From NCBI GenBank assembly GCA_965276955.1, contig CBDIBP010000009.1, forward strand, positions 62,001 to 126,000: a stretch of DNA of 64,000 bases, written 5' to 3'. This DNA comes from JABDEZ01 sp965276955 (GTDB lineage: Bacteria; Bacteroidota; Bacteroidia; Chitinophagales; Chitinophagaceae). The notes beneath the pieces are model-generated. The model searched no databases. It worked only from the letters and a program-made list of their open reading frames with translations, and had not been told where the DNA came from. The position numbers were made by a program, and so were the translations under genes. Positions within the stretch are counted from its first letter, which is position 1. The number at the start of each line of letters is the position of its first letter. This document shows, in pieces, positions 47,582 through 57,002 of the stretch.

Positions 47582-50215
47582 CTATGCCTCCGTATCCACA
47601 ATAGCGCCATCTTCAATATCCTTGTAGCGTTTTACCTGCTCCAGTGCATCCGGCACTACATCACTGATGATAACGATATACGAATTGTCCTTTGCATTTT
47701 TTATGGCATAATCAATGGCTTCACTTTCCTTCCGTATCACCGTTACCAATTTGTTGGCATCTACTTTTTGTATTCCGGTCGTTATCAGCGCTATCATCTC
47801 TTCTTCAGTTCTGCCGCGCAGATTCTTGTCCTGGCGAATGATGATCTCATCAAATATTTTTGCTGATTCTTCACCCACTGCAATGATGTCTTCATCCCTG
47901 CGGTCGCCAACACCAGCTATTATACCCACCTTTAGTGGGGCCTCTATCGAGTTCACAAATTTCCCTATTGCCTGTATGCCATGTGTATTGTGCGCATAGT
48001 CCAGCATCACAGAAAAATGCTTGAATTGGAACATGTTCATACGCCCTGGTGTCAGCGCAGGCGAGGGAATGAATGTTTGCAATGCCTGGCGTATATCCTC
48101 CGTCTTGAATTCGCGTATATAAGCCGTCAGTGTGGCTGCAAGTACATTGGCAATATTAAATTCCGCCTTACCCGAAAAAGTAAGTGGTATGTTGGTCACC
48201 TTTTCTATTCTTATTTTCCATGCTCCCTTCAGTATGCTCACATAGCCATTTTCATACACGGCTGCAAGTCCCCCTTTGGCGCTATGGGCCTTTATGCGTG
48301 CGCTGTTTTCCTGCATAGAGAATAGGGCCACCTTGCAGCTTAGGTCTTTTGCCATGGCATATACCAGGTCGTCGTCGGCATTTAGTACTGCGTATCCTTC
48401 CGGCCACACTGTTTGCGTAGCTACTGCTTTTACCTTGGCCAGCTTCTCAATGGTGTTTATACCTTGCAGGCCTATGTGGTCTTCGGCCACATTGGTCACC
48501 ACTGCTACATCGCAATGGTGGAAGCCCAGTCCGGCCCTCAGTATACCGCCACGTGCGCATTCCAGCACCGCAAAATTCACAGTAGGGTCGCGCAGTACAA
48601 ATTCGGCCGATACAGGCCCCGTACAGTCGCCCTTCACCATCAGCTGGTTTTGTATATATACGCCATCTGTGGTAGTATAGCCTACCTTGTAGCCCATTTG
48701 TTTCACCATGTGGGCTATCAGGCGGGTAGTGGTGGTCTTCCCGTTGGTGCCCGATACTGCTATTATAGGTATCCGTGCATTCGTACCCGGCGGGTACAGC
48801 ATGTCTATCACTGGCTCAGCCACGTTCCTGGCCAGCCCTTCTGTAGGGTCCAGGTGCATCCGGAATCCCGGCGCTGCGTTCACCTCCAGCACTGCACCTT
48901 TATTCTCTGTTATAGGCTCCGATAGGTTCTCTGCCATTATATCTATACCGCAAATGTCCAGTCCTATTATGCGGGCTATACGCTCGCACATGAACACATT
49001 CGATGGGTGCACAAAGTCAGTAACATCCGTAGCCGTGCCACCAGTGCTTAGGTTGGCAGTAGACTTCAGCCACAGCTCCTCGCCTTTCGGTAATACAGTT
49101 TCCAGTGTCAGGCCTTTCTTCTCCAGTATGCCCATGGTGAAGTCATCCACCTTTATGCTCGTAAGCACCTTTTCATGGCCATAACCTCTGCGGGGGTCTT
49201 TGTTTACTATGTCTACCAGCTCTTGTATGGTATGCTTGCCATCGCCGGTCACAGCAGCAGGTGTGCGTAGGGCCGCAGCCACAAATTTGTAGTTGATGAC
49301 CAGTACTCTGAAATCCTGGCCCGTTATCAGCTTCTCGCAAATTACAGAACGCGAGTACTTTTTAGCTGCTGCCAGCGCCTCCAAAGCCTCTTCCCATGTG
49401 CGGATGTTTATGGTCGCGCCCTTGCCATGGTTGCCATCAATAGGCTTGGTTACGCAGGGGTATCCTATTTTGTCTATAGCAGCCTTTAGTTCTTCTTCAT
49501 CATGCACTATGCGGCCGCTCGGTACAGGTATCTCAGATGCCTGCAGCAGGTTCTTGGTCTCTTCTTTATCGCAGGCCAGTCCTACTGCTATACTGCTGGT
49601 AGTGCTGGCTATGGTGGCCTGCACCCGGTGCTGGTTAGCGCCATAGCCCAGTTGCACCAGCGAGTGTTTGTTCAGGCGTATATAAGGTATTTTCCTTTTC
49701 TCGGCCTCTTCCACTATACTGCCGGTGCTGGGCCCCAGGCGTTCTTCTTCACGTATCTCCCGTAGCTTTTGTATGTCATCAGCCAGGTCATAGGGTTCGC
49801 CATTTATCAGCGCCTCCGCTATTTTTACAGATGCATGTGCGGTGTATATGCCTGCCTTGGCCTCTATATAAGAAAATACCACATGGTATACTCCTCTTTT
49901 ATCGCTTTCCCTTGTACGGCCAAACCCCGTATCCATACCGGCAAGTGTTTGTAGTTCCAGTGCTATATGTTCTATCACATGCCCCATCCAGGTGCCTTCC
50001 TTTATCCTGGTAAAAAAACCGCCCGGCACTCCTTCCGAACAGCGATGCATGTACAGGCTGGGCATTAAAGATTGCAGCCGCTCCAGGAAGCCCGGAATTT
50101 TATCGGTAGGCCTTTCTTCCATTTCTTCCAGGTCCAGCAGCATCACTATCAGCTTATATCTTCTCGCCGACCAGTAATTAGGGCCATTCATGGTCTTTAT
50201 GTCAAGTATCTTCAT
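47582..50215 (-). CDS. cphA: Cyanophycin synthetase
   Basis: Polymerises Asp and Arg with ATP into multi-L-arginyl-poly-L-aspartate storage granules. The 877 residues match the usual length of about 870-900. The layout is an N-terminal domain, an ATP-grasp domain (TKPIDGNHGKGATIN; EVNAAPGFRMHLDP) that adds Asp, and a Mur-ligase-like domain with P-loop SGTNGKTTTT near 488 and a conserved VTNVAEDHIG that adds Arg. The cyanophycinase gene is divergent with a 136-base shared promoter region, and the dipeptidase lies just beyond it. No cphA2-type second synthetase here. Confidence 0.95.
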   Translation of the reverse strand: MKILDIKTMNGPNYWSARRYKLIVMLLDLEEMEERPTDKIPGFLERLQSLMPSLYMHRCSEGVPGGFFTRIKEGTWMGHVIEHIALELQTLAGMDTGFGRTRESDKRGVYHVVFSYIEAKAGIYTAHASVKIAEALINGEPYDLADDIQKLREIREEERLGPSTGSIVEEAEKRKIPYIRLNKHSLVQLGYGANQHRVQATIASTTSSIAVGLACDKEETKNLLQASEIPVPSGRIVHDEEELKAAIDKIGYPCVTKPIDGNHGKGATINIRTWEEALEALAAAKKYSRSVICEKLITGQDFRVLVINYKFVAAALRTPAAVTGDGKHTIQELVDIVNKDPRRGYGHEKVLTSIKVDDFTMGILEKKGLTLETVLPKGEELWLKSTANLSTGGTATDVTDFVHPSNVFMCERIARIIGLDICGIDIMAENLSEPITENKGAVLEVNAAPGFRMHLDPTEGLARNVAEPVIDMLYPPGTNARIPIIAVSGTNGKTTTTRLIAHMVKQMGYKVGYTTTDGVYIQNQLMVKGDCTGPVSAEFVLRDPTVNFAVLECARGGILRAGLGFHHCDVAVVTNVAEDHIGLQGINTIEKLAKVKAVATQTVWPEGYAVLNADDDLVYAMAKDLSCKVALFSMQENSARIKAHSAKGGLAAVYENGYVSILKGAWKIRIEKVTNIPLTFSGKAEFNIANVLAATLTAYIREFKTEDIRQALQTFIPSPALTPGRMNMFQFKHFSVMLDYAHNTHGIQAIGKFVNSIEAPLKVGIIAGVGDRRDEDIIAVGEESAKIFDEIIIRQDKNLRGRTEEEMIALITTGIQKVDANKLVTVIRKESEAIDYAIKNAKDNSYIVIISDVVPDALEQVKRYKDIEDGAIVDTEA

Positions 50216-50309
50216 ATTGTTCTGGTTATCAATTAAGAAAGCGCCTGTTTCAGCATGTTTTCTAAGATAATAAATTTATTAGGATCAGGTATTCAAAATA
50301 AAAAAACAA

Positions 50310-50317
50310 TAATTTTG
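50310..50317 (+). promoter_or_regulatory. Candidate -7 element for cphB
   Basis: TAATTTTG, a perfect TAnnTTTG, 35 bases before the TTG start of cphB inside the divergent cphA-cphB gap. No clear -33 box. Confidence 0.45.
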
Positions 50318-50351
50318 CAGATTAAGTTTTCATTAAATAAACAATATTGAA

Positions 50352-51236
50352 TTGACTCATCCGAAAGGTTTTTTGGTTTCTGTAGGTGGTGCTGAGGATA
50401 AAGGTACAGAATTAGAAAAGGGTATAACAAAACTGCCGCACGACCTGGTCTTTTTTGAACTGGGTATACTGAGCAATATAGTGCACTTGGTAAGAGAGAG
50501 CGAACACAAGCAACCCATCGTTGAAGTGCTTACTACTGCTTCGGTCATTCCTGATGAGGTTTTCGAAAATTATAAAGATGCGTTCGGCATGTTGGGTTGC
50601 ACCGATATAGGCCACATGCGTATCCGTACACGTGAAGAGGCAAGCAGGCCAGAATATATTGAAAGACTGAAGAAATGCGATTGCATCATGATGACAGGCG
50701 GTAATCAGCTGCGCTTGTCCTCTATACTGGGCGGTACTGATTTTCTGGATATACTTAAAGAAAGATACCAGGAAGAGTACTTTATTGTAGCTGGTACCAG
50801 TGCCGGTGCCATGGCCATGAGCAATACCATGATCTACGAAGGCGACCCCACCAGGGCAAACCTGAAAGGAGAAGTGAAGATAACCACGGGTCTGGGTCTG
50901 ATGCAGAATGTCATTATCGATTCTCACTTCGACAAAAGAGGCAGGTTCAATCGCTTAGCACAGGCGGTGGCAGCCAATCCCGGCGCTATAGGTATAGGCC
51001 TGGGCGAAGATACCGGCGTTATCGTCACCAACGGTACAGAGCTAAAGGCCATAGGGTCGGGTAGTGTGGTCATCATAGATGGTCGGTACATCGACTATAA
51101 TAATATTGGCGACGTACACTTTGGGCAGCCTATATCTGTAGAGAACATCATAGTGCACATCATGTCAGGTGGCGATCACTACAGCCTGCAGACCCGCAAG
51201 TTTTACGGCCACATTATAGTGCATACAGAAGATTAG
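50352..51236 (+). CDS. cphB: Cyanophycinase
   Basis: A 294-residue serine peptidase-like exo-enzyme (class I glutamine-amidotransferase fold, family S51) that releases beta-Asp-Arg dipeptides from cyanophycin. The nucleophile is Ser150 in VAGTSAGAMAM; MTGGNQLRL near 115 and the Gln/His block downstream are conserved. Start TTG at 50352 (MTHPKGFLVSVGGAED); no in-frame ATG upstream is better. It converges with and overlaps the isoaspartyl peptidase gene by 4 bases at the 3' ends. Confidence 0.95.
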   Translation: MTHPKGFLVSVGGAEDKGTELEKGITKLPHDLVFFELGILSNIVHLVRESEHKQPIVEVLTTASVIPDEVFENYKDAFGMLGCTDIGHMRIRTREEASRPEYIERLKKCDCIMMTGGNQLRLSSILGGTDFLDILKERYQEEYFIVAGTSAGAMAMSNTMIYEGDPTRANLKGEVKITTGLGLMQNVIIDSHFDKRGRFNRLAQAVAANPGAIGIGLGEDTGVIVTNGTELKAIGSGSVVIIDGRYIDYNNIGDVHFGQPISVENIIVHIMSGGDHYSLQTRKFYGHIIVHTED

Positions 51237-52159
51237 TCTTTGTAGATACTTATTGCACCGGTGCCATCACTTTTTTTGTAGCCACGGTACATACCCTCGC
51301 TGTTGAAAGGCATAGCTATGTGAGCATACTTGTCTATAGCTATCAGGCCGCCTTCACCTTCTATTTTCACCAGCTTATCATACACCACCAGCTTACAGGC
51401 TTCTTGTAGCGTTAGTCCCTTGTACTCCATTAGGCAACTTATATCGTAGGCCACCACCGCGCGCATGAATAATTCTCCATGCCCAGTACAAGAGATACCG
51501 CAAGTAGCATTATTGGCATAAGTGCCCGCACCTATTATAGGGCTGTCGCCCACCCTGCCAAATTGTTTGTTGGTCATACCCCCGGTGCTGGTGCCGGCGG
51601 CTATATTGCCATCCTTATCTACAGCTACGGCGCCCACAGTGCCAAATTTCTTTTCGCTATGGTCCAGTTGCACACTGTCTGTAAGCAGTGCATCCTGCCA
51701 TTGGTCATATCGCTGCTGGGTATAGAAGTAGTCATCATCTGCAAATTCAATATCCTGTGTCCGCGCATAGGTCTCGGCACCTTTGCCGGTCATAAGTACA
51801 TGTGGACTGTGCAACATAATAGTCTTCGCCAGCAGTATTGGGTTCTTTATATTACTCACTCCAGCTACTGCTCCGGCAGCTATGTTTGCCCCGTTCATAA
51901 TGGCCGCATCCATTTCATGCCCGCCCACGTGGTTGAACACTGCACCCTTCCCTGCATTGAACATCGGGCAGTCTTCCAGCACCACAATAGCCGCAGCTAC
52001 TGCATCCACACTGCTCCCGCCCTGTGCCAGTATGCCATACCCGGCATCAATAGCATCTTGCAGTCCTTTTTCATACGCAGCTTGTAGCGTTGGTGTCATG
52101 GTACTTCTCAATATGGTACCCGCGCCACCATGTATGGCTATAGCAAAGTCTTGGTTCAT
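51233..52159 (-). CDS. iaaA: Isoaspartyl peptidase / L-asparaginase (plant-type Ntn hydrolase)
   Basis: A 308-residue N-terminal-nucleophile hydrolase that self-cleaves before Thr174 (KKFGTVGAV). Substrate-binding GTSTGGMTNKQFGRVGDSP and GAGTYANN are conserved, as is the N-terminal IHGGAG. It splits beta-aspartyl dipeptides, including the beta-Asp-Arg made by cyanophycinase, completing the pathway with cphA and cphB. The ATG at 52159 (MNQDFAIAIHGGAG) is preferred over the frame's 52201 opening, which lacks homology and adds Cys/Tyr-rich sequence. Confidence 0.92.
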   Translation of the reverse strand: MNQDFAIAIHGGAGTILRSTMTPTLQAAYEKGLQDAIDAGYGILAQGGSSVDAVAAAIVVLEDCPMFNAGKGAVFNHVGGHEMDAAIMNGANIAAGAVAGVSNIKNPILLAKTIMLHSPHVLMTGKGAETYARTQDIEFADDDYFYTQQRYDQWQDALLTDSVQLDHSEKKFGTVGAVAVDKDGNIAAGTSTGGMTNKQFGRVGDSPIIGAGTYANNATCGISCTGHGELFMRAVVAYDISCLMEYKGLTLQEACKLVVYDKLVKIEGEGGLIAIDKYAHIAMPFNSEGMYRGYKKSDGTGAISIYKD

Positions 52160-52241
52160 GATGTAAATATAGCAGAAGGGCCAATGGGAACAATTAAGCA
52201 TCCCAAAAACGTCATTCTGGATACATTTATAAACCGCTCAA

Positions 52242-52275
52242 TTGTCATAATGTAGTATAGAATGCTATACTTTTG
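52242..52275 (+). promoter_or_regulatory. Candidate promoter of the biotin operon
   Basis: TTG at 52242-52244 (-33) and TACTTTTG at 52268-52275 (-7), spaced by 23 bases. The leader to the bioB ATG at 52343 is about 60 bases. No BirA-type operator was recognised. Confidence 0.55.
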
Positions 52276-52342
52276 CCATCAATTTAGTATTTGATGGCCC
52301 AGCCACCACATGCTTTTTTGTTTGAAAACATAAGGAAAAGAT

Positions 52343-53320
52343 ATGTCTACACTACGTCACGACTGGTCCACCGATGAGATTCGGTCTATCTACGAAAGGC
52401 CATTGCTGCGCCTCATTATGGAGGCCGGCGGGGTACACAGCCAAAATCATAAATACGGTGAGGTACAGATCAGCAGCTTGCTTTCTATAAAAACAGGTGG
52501 CTGCCCCGAAGATTGTTCCTACTGCCCACAGGCGGCACGTTTCCACACTGGTGTAGAGGTTCAGGCACTGATGAAGGTAAATGAGGTTGTAGCATCTGCT
52601 GAACGTGCAAAAGAAGGAGGCGCTTCCCGTTTCTGTATGGGCGCTGCATGGAGAGAAGTGCGTGACAACCGCGACTTCGACCGCGTGCTGGATATGGTGA
52701 AAGCCGTTACCGCCCTGGATATGGAAGTATGCTGCACACTGGGCATGATAACCGAGCACCAGGCACACCGCCTGGCCGAAGCCGGACTGTATGCCTACAA
52801 CCACAACGTAGATACATCTGCAGAACACTACGAACACATTATTACCACCCGCAAATACGAAGATCGTCTGAAAACCCTGGAAAACGTGCGCGAAGCAGGC
52901 ATCAGCGTATGCAGTGGCGGCATCATAGGACTGGGCGAAACAGAGGACGACCGTATAGGTATGCTGCACACATTGGTGAACCTGCCTAAGCATCCGGAAT
53001 CCGTACCTATCAATGTACTGGTACCGGTAAAGGGAACACCACTTGCAGAAAATAAAAGAGTTCCTTTCGATGAACTGGTGCGCATGATCGCTACAGCCCG
53101 CATCATAATGCCAAAGTCAGCAGTTAGGTTGTCTGCAGGCAGACTGGAACTGTCTATCGCAGAGCAGGCGCTTTGCTTCCTGGCTGGTGCCAATTCTATT
53201 TTCGCTGGCGATAAATTACTCACTACTCCCAATCCTGAATTTAACGAGGACATGGAAATGTTCCGCATACTGGGCCTTACACCCAAAGCTGCATTTGCCG
53301 ATAAAGTTGCGATGCAATAA
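52343..53320 (+). CDS. bioB: Biotin synthase
   Basis: Radical SAM enzyme inserting sulfur into dethiobiotin. The CxxxCxxC cluster is at Cys54, Cys58 and Cys61 (TGGCPEDCSYCPQ). YNHNVDTS and the conserved CSGGIIGLGET are present. At 325 residues it has the expected length. First gene of an operon in the order B-F-D-A; bioF follows after 10 bases. Confidence 0.97.
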   Translation: MSTLRHDWSTDEIRSIYERPLLRLIMEAGGVHSQNHKYGEVQISSLLSIKTGGCPEDCSYCPQAARFHTGVEVQALMKVNEVVASAERAKEGGASRFCMGAAWREVRDNRDFDRVLDMVKAVTALDMEVCCTLGMITEHQAHRLAEAGLYAYNHNVDTSAEHYEHIITTRKYEDRLKTLENVREAGISVCSGGIIGLGETEDDRIGMLHTLVNLPKHPESVPINVLVPVKGTPLAENKRVPFDELVRMIATARIIMPKSAVRLSAGRLELSIAEQALCFLAGANSIFAGDKLLTTPNPEFNEDMEMFRILGLTPKAAFADKVAMQ

Positions 53321-53330
53321 CATACAGCAG

Positions 53331-54455
53331 ATGAATGCCGTTGAACAATATTTAGAAAAGAAACTATTGGAAAGGCAGCAAGCGGGCAACCTGCGGTCTT
53401 TAAAAACACAACGCGCTCCTGTCGACTTTTTTTCTAACGATTACCTGGGCCTGGCCACATCGGGTGTACTATACGATACACCTGATGTGGCCAGCCTTTC
53501 TCAAATGACCGGGTCTACAGGCTCACGTTTGCTATCAGGCAATAACAAGATCACCGAAGAGCTGGAAGAGCAGATAGCTCATTTTCATAAAGCAGATGCA
53601 GCTTTACTATTCAACTCTGGTTATGATGCTAACGTAGGCCTGTTGGCTGCCATCAGCAACCGGCATACTACCGTGATATACGATGAGCTGTGCCACGCCA
53701 GTATCATAGATGGTATAAAGCTGGGACAAGCCCCTCGCCAATACAAATTCAAACACAACGATATTGCCGACCTCCAGCACAAACTCAGCAAGGCGGACGG
53801 CCCTATAATAGTGGTCACAGAATCTGTATTCTCTATGGATGGCGACATAGCCCCGCTACAAGAAATAGCCGATATCACTACCGCACACAATGCTACACTA
53901 ATAGTGGATGAAGCACATGCCACCGGGGTATTCGGTGAGGACGGTGCCGGAGTGGTATGCATGCTTGGTCTGCAAGACAAAGTATTTGCACGCGTGCACA
54001 CATTTGGCAAAGCCCTCGGTTGCCACGGTGCCGGCGTAGTTGGCTCAGCAGTATTGAAAGAATACCTCGTCAATTTCGCACGGTCATTTATATATACCAC
54101 CGCGCTGCCACTACATGCAGTGCATACCATCAGCAACGCATACAACTATTTATCCGCACCATCTTTTTCAAATGATGCGCTACATTGCCTGATAGGCTAC
54201 TTCAACGCCTGCATAGTTGGCTCTGAAATGGACGGCTGGCAGAACAGCGTAAGCCCCATACAAGCATTGATAACCAGTGGCAACGACCGCACAAAACATA
54301 TAGCTGCCCTGCTGCAAAACGAGGGCATGCAGGTCAACCCTATCCTCTCGCCCACCGTGCCACAAGGCATGGAGCGTCTGCGCATTTGTCTGCATTCCTT
54401 CAATACAGAGCAGCAGGTCGATACATTATTCGAAGTACTAAAATCAGCACTGTGA
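53331..54455 (+). CDS. bioF: 8-amino-7-oxononanoate synthase
   Basis: PLP-dependent condensation of pimeloyl thioester with alanine. The Schiff-base Lys is in HTFGKALGCHGAG; LIVDEAHATGVFG and FFSNDYLGLA are conserved. 374 residues. The frame opens inside bioB (53187), but the ATG at 53331 starts the family homology. The stop overlaps bioD by 4 bases (GTGA). Confidence 0.95.
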   Translation: MNAVEQYLEKKLLERQQAGNLRSLKTQRAPVDFFSNDYLGLATSGVLYDTPDVASLSQMTGSTGSRLLSGNNKITEELEEQIAHFHKADAALLFNSGYDANVGLLAAISNRHTTVIYDELCHASIIDGIKLGQAPRQYKFKHNDIADLQHKLSKADGPIIVVTESVFSMDGDIAPLQEIADITTAHNATLIVDEAHATGVFGEDGAGVVCMLGLQDKVFARVHTFGKALGCHGAGVVGSAVLKEYLVNFARSFIYTTALPLHAVHTISNAYNYLSAPSFSNDALHCLIGYFNACIVGSEMDGWQNSVSPIQALITSGNDRTKHIAALLQNEGMQVNPILSPTVPQGMERLRICLHSFNTEQQVDTLFEVLKSAL

Positions 54456-55111
54456 ACAACGCCATAGCCATAACAGGCATCCATACCGGTATAGGGAAGA
54501 CCATAGCCGCTGCCGTAATTGCAGAGGCCCTCGGTGCGGACTACTGGAAACCCGTACAGGCCGGTGAACTGCACAATAGTGATAGTATCATAGTGCGCAG
54601 TTTTCTAACAGATGGAGTACAACGGGTACACCCCGAAGCTTTCCTGCTCACACAACCACTGTCGCCACACGCCGCAGCGCGCATCGACGGTGTAACAATA
54701 GACCACACTACTTTCCAACGACCTGCAACTGATGAACTGCTACTGATCGAAACTGCCGGAGGCGTACTATCACCCATGTCAGAGGATGCTACAATGGCCG
54801 ATTTTGTGGCGTATCATCAACTACCGACCATACTTATCACTAATAATTATTTAGGCAGCATCAACCATACATTACTCAGTATAGAAGCGCTAAAGCATCG
54901 CGGTATCCAGGTATTGGGTATAGTGGTCAGCGGTGCGGCCAATACCACATCAGAAGCTTATATAGCGCACTATGGCGGGGTGCCCGTTATAGCACACATA
55001 CCTTTTCTTGATGTTGTGAATAACCACACTATTAAGGAACAGGCCGCACGCATTGCAGCTTCATTACAGAAACACATACACCATGGCAACGATAAAGGAG
55101 CGGGACAGTAA
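54452..55111 (+). CDS. bioD: Dethiobiotin synthetase
   Basis: ATP-dependent ring closure of 7,8-diaminopelargonate. The P-loop GIHTGIGKT is at residues 9-17, WKPVQAG near 31 and IETAGGVLSP near 94. 219 residues. The start is the GTG at 54452, overlapping the bioF stop; the upstream ATG at 54386 is inside bioF coding. It overlaps bioA by 29 bases. Confidence 0.94.
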   Translation: MNNAIAITGIHTGIGKTIAAAVIAEALGADYWKPVQAGELHNSDSIIVRSFLTDGVQRVHPEAFLLTQPLSPHAAARIDGVTIDHTTFQRPATDELLLIETAGGVLSPMSEDATMADFVAYHQLPTILITNNYLGSINHTLLSIEALKHRGIQVLGIVVSGAANTTSEAYIAHYGGVPVIAHIPFLDVVNNHTIKEQAARIAASLQKHIHHGNDKGAGQ

Positions 55112-56372
55112 AGTAATATGGCATCCATACACCCCTATGAAGATTTGGCCCGAGGCCATAGGCATAGTAAAAGGCGATGGCGTGTACCTCGAAGATGAAC
55201 AGGGCAACAGATATATCGATGCAATATCATCGTGGTGGGTCACACTGCATGGGCACGCACACCCGCATATTGCTGCCATGGTAAGTAAGCAATTATCTAC
55301 GCTGGAGCAATGCATATTCGCAGGCTTCACGCACGAGCCTGCCGTACAGTTGGCAGAGCGGCTACTACCCATACTGCCCGGCGACATGGCCCGCATATTC
55401 TATTCCGACAATGGATCTACTGCAGTAGAAGTAGCCATAAAAATGGCGCTGCAATACTGGAACAACAAAGGCACACCCAGAACCAAAATTATATCCCTCG
55501 AAAATGCCTATCACGGCGATACGTTCGGGGCCATGGCAGTTAGTGGCCGTAGCATTTTCACCCATCCGTTCAACGGCTTTTTGTTTGATGTTTCTTTTAT
55601 CCCTTTCCCTGATGAAGAGAACGCAGCCCTAAGCATAGCCACACTTTCAGAGCTCGTAGCTGCAGGCGATGTAGCCGCATTTATCGTAGAGCCATTATTG
55701 CAGGGCACCGCTGGTATGTGCACCTACAGCCCCCATGTGCTGGAACAATATTTCAACATATGCAGGGAGCACGGCACGCTCATCATTGCCGACGAAGTGC
55801 TTACTGGCTTTGGTCGTACAGGTCCATTGTTCGCCTGCAACAACATAGTAGCTAAGCCCGACATGGTGTGCCTCTCCAAGGGTCTCACCGGCGGTACAAT
55901 GCCCATGGGTGTCACTGCATGCACACAAGATATATTCGATGCCTTCTACGATGATGATAAGCTGAAGACCCTGTACCACGGCCACTCCTATACCGCCAAC
56001 CCGTTGGCTTGTACCGCTGGCCTTGCCAGCCTCGACCTCTTGCTCACCGACGACTGCACCAACAGTCGCCAAATGATACACGGGCAACACCAGCAGTTCG
56101 CCGAAAAAATAAAGGACAACACGAGCGTGCTGGCCGTACGCTGCATAGGTACCATCATTGCCATAGAGCTGAACACCGGCACCACTACCTCTTACCAGAA
56201 TAATAAGCGCGATCTCATTTATCGTTTCTTCCTCGAAAGGAACGTACTCATGCGCCCCTTGGGCAACATCATTTACATATTGCCGCCCTACTGTATCACA
56301 GTAGCGCAGCTGCAATATATTTACACTTGTATAGAAGAACTGTTCAACACGATCACTACATGGAACAATTAG
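55083..56372 (+). CDS. bioA: Adenosylmethionine-8-amino-7-oxononanoate aminotransferase
   Basis: PLP enzyme using AdoMet as amino donor to make 7,8-diaminopelargonate. SSWWVTLHGHAHP, the PLP-binding IIADEVLTGFGRTG, and the Lys in CLSKGLTGG are all present. 429 residues. The ATG at 55083 lies inside the end of bioD. Its stop overlaps the next gene by 13 bases. Confidence 0.96.
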   Translation: MATIKERDSKVIWHPYTPMKIWPEAIGIVKGDGVYLEDEQGNRYIDAISSWWVTLHGHAHPHIAAMVSKQLSTLEQCIFAGFTHEPAVQLAERLLPILPGDMARIFYSDNGSTAVEVAIKMALQYWNNKGTPRTKIISLENAYHGDTFGAMAVSGRSIFTHPFNGFLFDVSFIPFPDEENAALSIATLSELVAAGDVAAFIVEPLLQGTAGMCTYSPHVLEQYFNICREHGTLIIADEVLTGFGRTGPLFACNNIVAKPDMVCLSKGLTGGTMPMGVTACTQDIFDAFYDDDKLKTLYHGHSYTANPLACTAGLASLDLLLTDDCTNSRQMIHGQHQQFAEKIKDNTSVLAVRCIGTIIAIELNTGTTTSYQNNKRDLIYRFFLERNVLMRPLGNIIYILPPYCITVAQLQYIYTCIEELFNTITTWNN

Positions 56373-56983
56373 AAGGACAATTAAAGCAGGTAATAGAACA
56401 GATAGTACCATCTAACGAGCTGCATGGCCGCTGGCTCAACAGCCTCTCTATGATGGAGAATACCGGCGCCCGCAAAATTTCCCGCTACGAGCACCCTGTA
56501 CATACAGGTATCATAGTGCTGAAGCATGCAGCGGAAGAAGCACGCCACGCCTACTACCTGAAAAAACAAATAGAAAAAGTAGCGCCCGGCAATTTCCCGG
56601 ATTATACATTTCCATACTTACTGGCCCCTGTTACCAGCTACCAATACCTGCACCAGCTCGACATTTCAGCCTGCCGCTACCTGAAGGACAAACTGGGCCT
56701 CGAAGGGCGCGAACTATTTCACGGTGCATACCTGCTGGTCACCTATGCTATAGAGGTGCGTGCCGACATGCTATACGGTATATACCAGGAAGCATTGACT
56801 AAACATAGGTCGAAAGTGAACGTAAAGTCCATTATCCTCGAAGAAGAAGGCCACCTCGCTGAGATGACCCGCATGCTGCAAACCTTCCACCCCGAATGGG
56901 AGCAACTGGCAGCAGATATATGCAAGGTAGAAGGTGACCTCTTCATAAAATGGATAAGTGCGATACAGCAGGAGTTGAATTAA
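56360..56983 (+). CDS. Ferritin-like diiron-site protein, fifth gene of the biotin operon
   Basis: 207 residues, unassigned. Four predicted helices carry the full carboxylate-His ligand set of diiron four-helix bundles in order: Glu33 (SMMENTG), Glu60-x-x-His63 (AAEEARHAYY), Glu132 (TYAIEVRADML), Glu162-x-x-His165 (LEEEGHLAEM). The spacing resembles ferritin-like oxygenases and rubrerythrins. The ATG at 56360 overlaps the end of bioA by 13 bases, so it is translated with the biotin genes. Because bioC and bioH are absent from this window, a role in making or tailoring the pimeloyl precursor can be imagined, but nothing in the sequence shows it. It could equally serve iron or oxygen handling for BioB. 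Confidence 0.75.
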   Translation: MEQLEGQLKQVIEQIVPSNELHGRWLNSLSMMENTGARKISRYEHPVHTGIIVLKHAAEEARHAYYLKKQIEKVAPGNFPDYTFPYLLAPVTSYQYLHQLDISACRYLKDKLGLEGRELFHGAYLLVTYAIEVRADMLYGIYQEALTKHRSKVNVKSIILEEEGHLAEMTRMLQTFHPEWEQLAADICKVEGDLFIKWISAIQQELN

Positions 56984-57002
56984 CCTACATCCATATTTTA
57001 TT

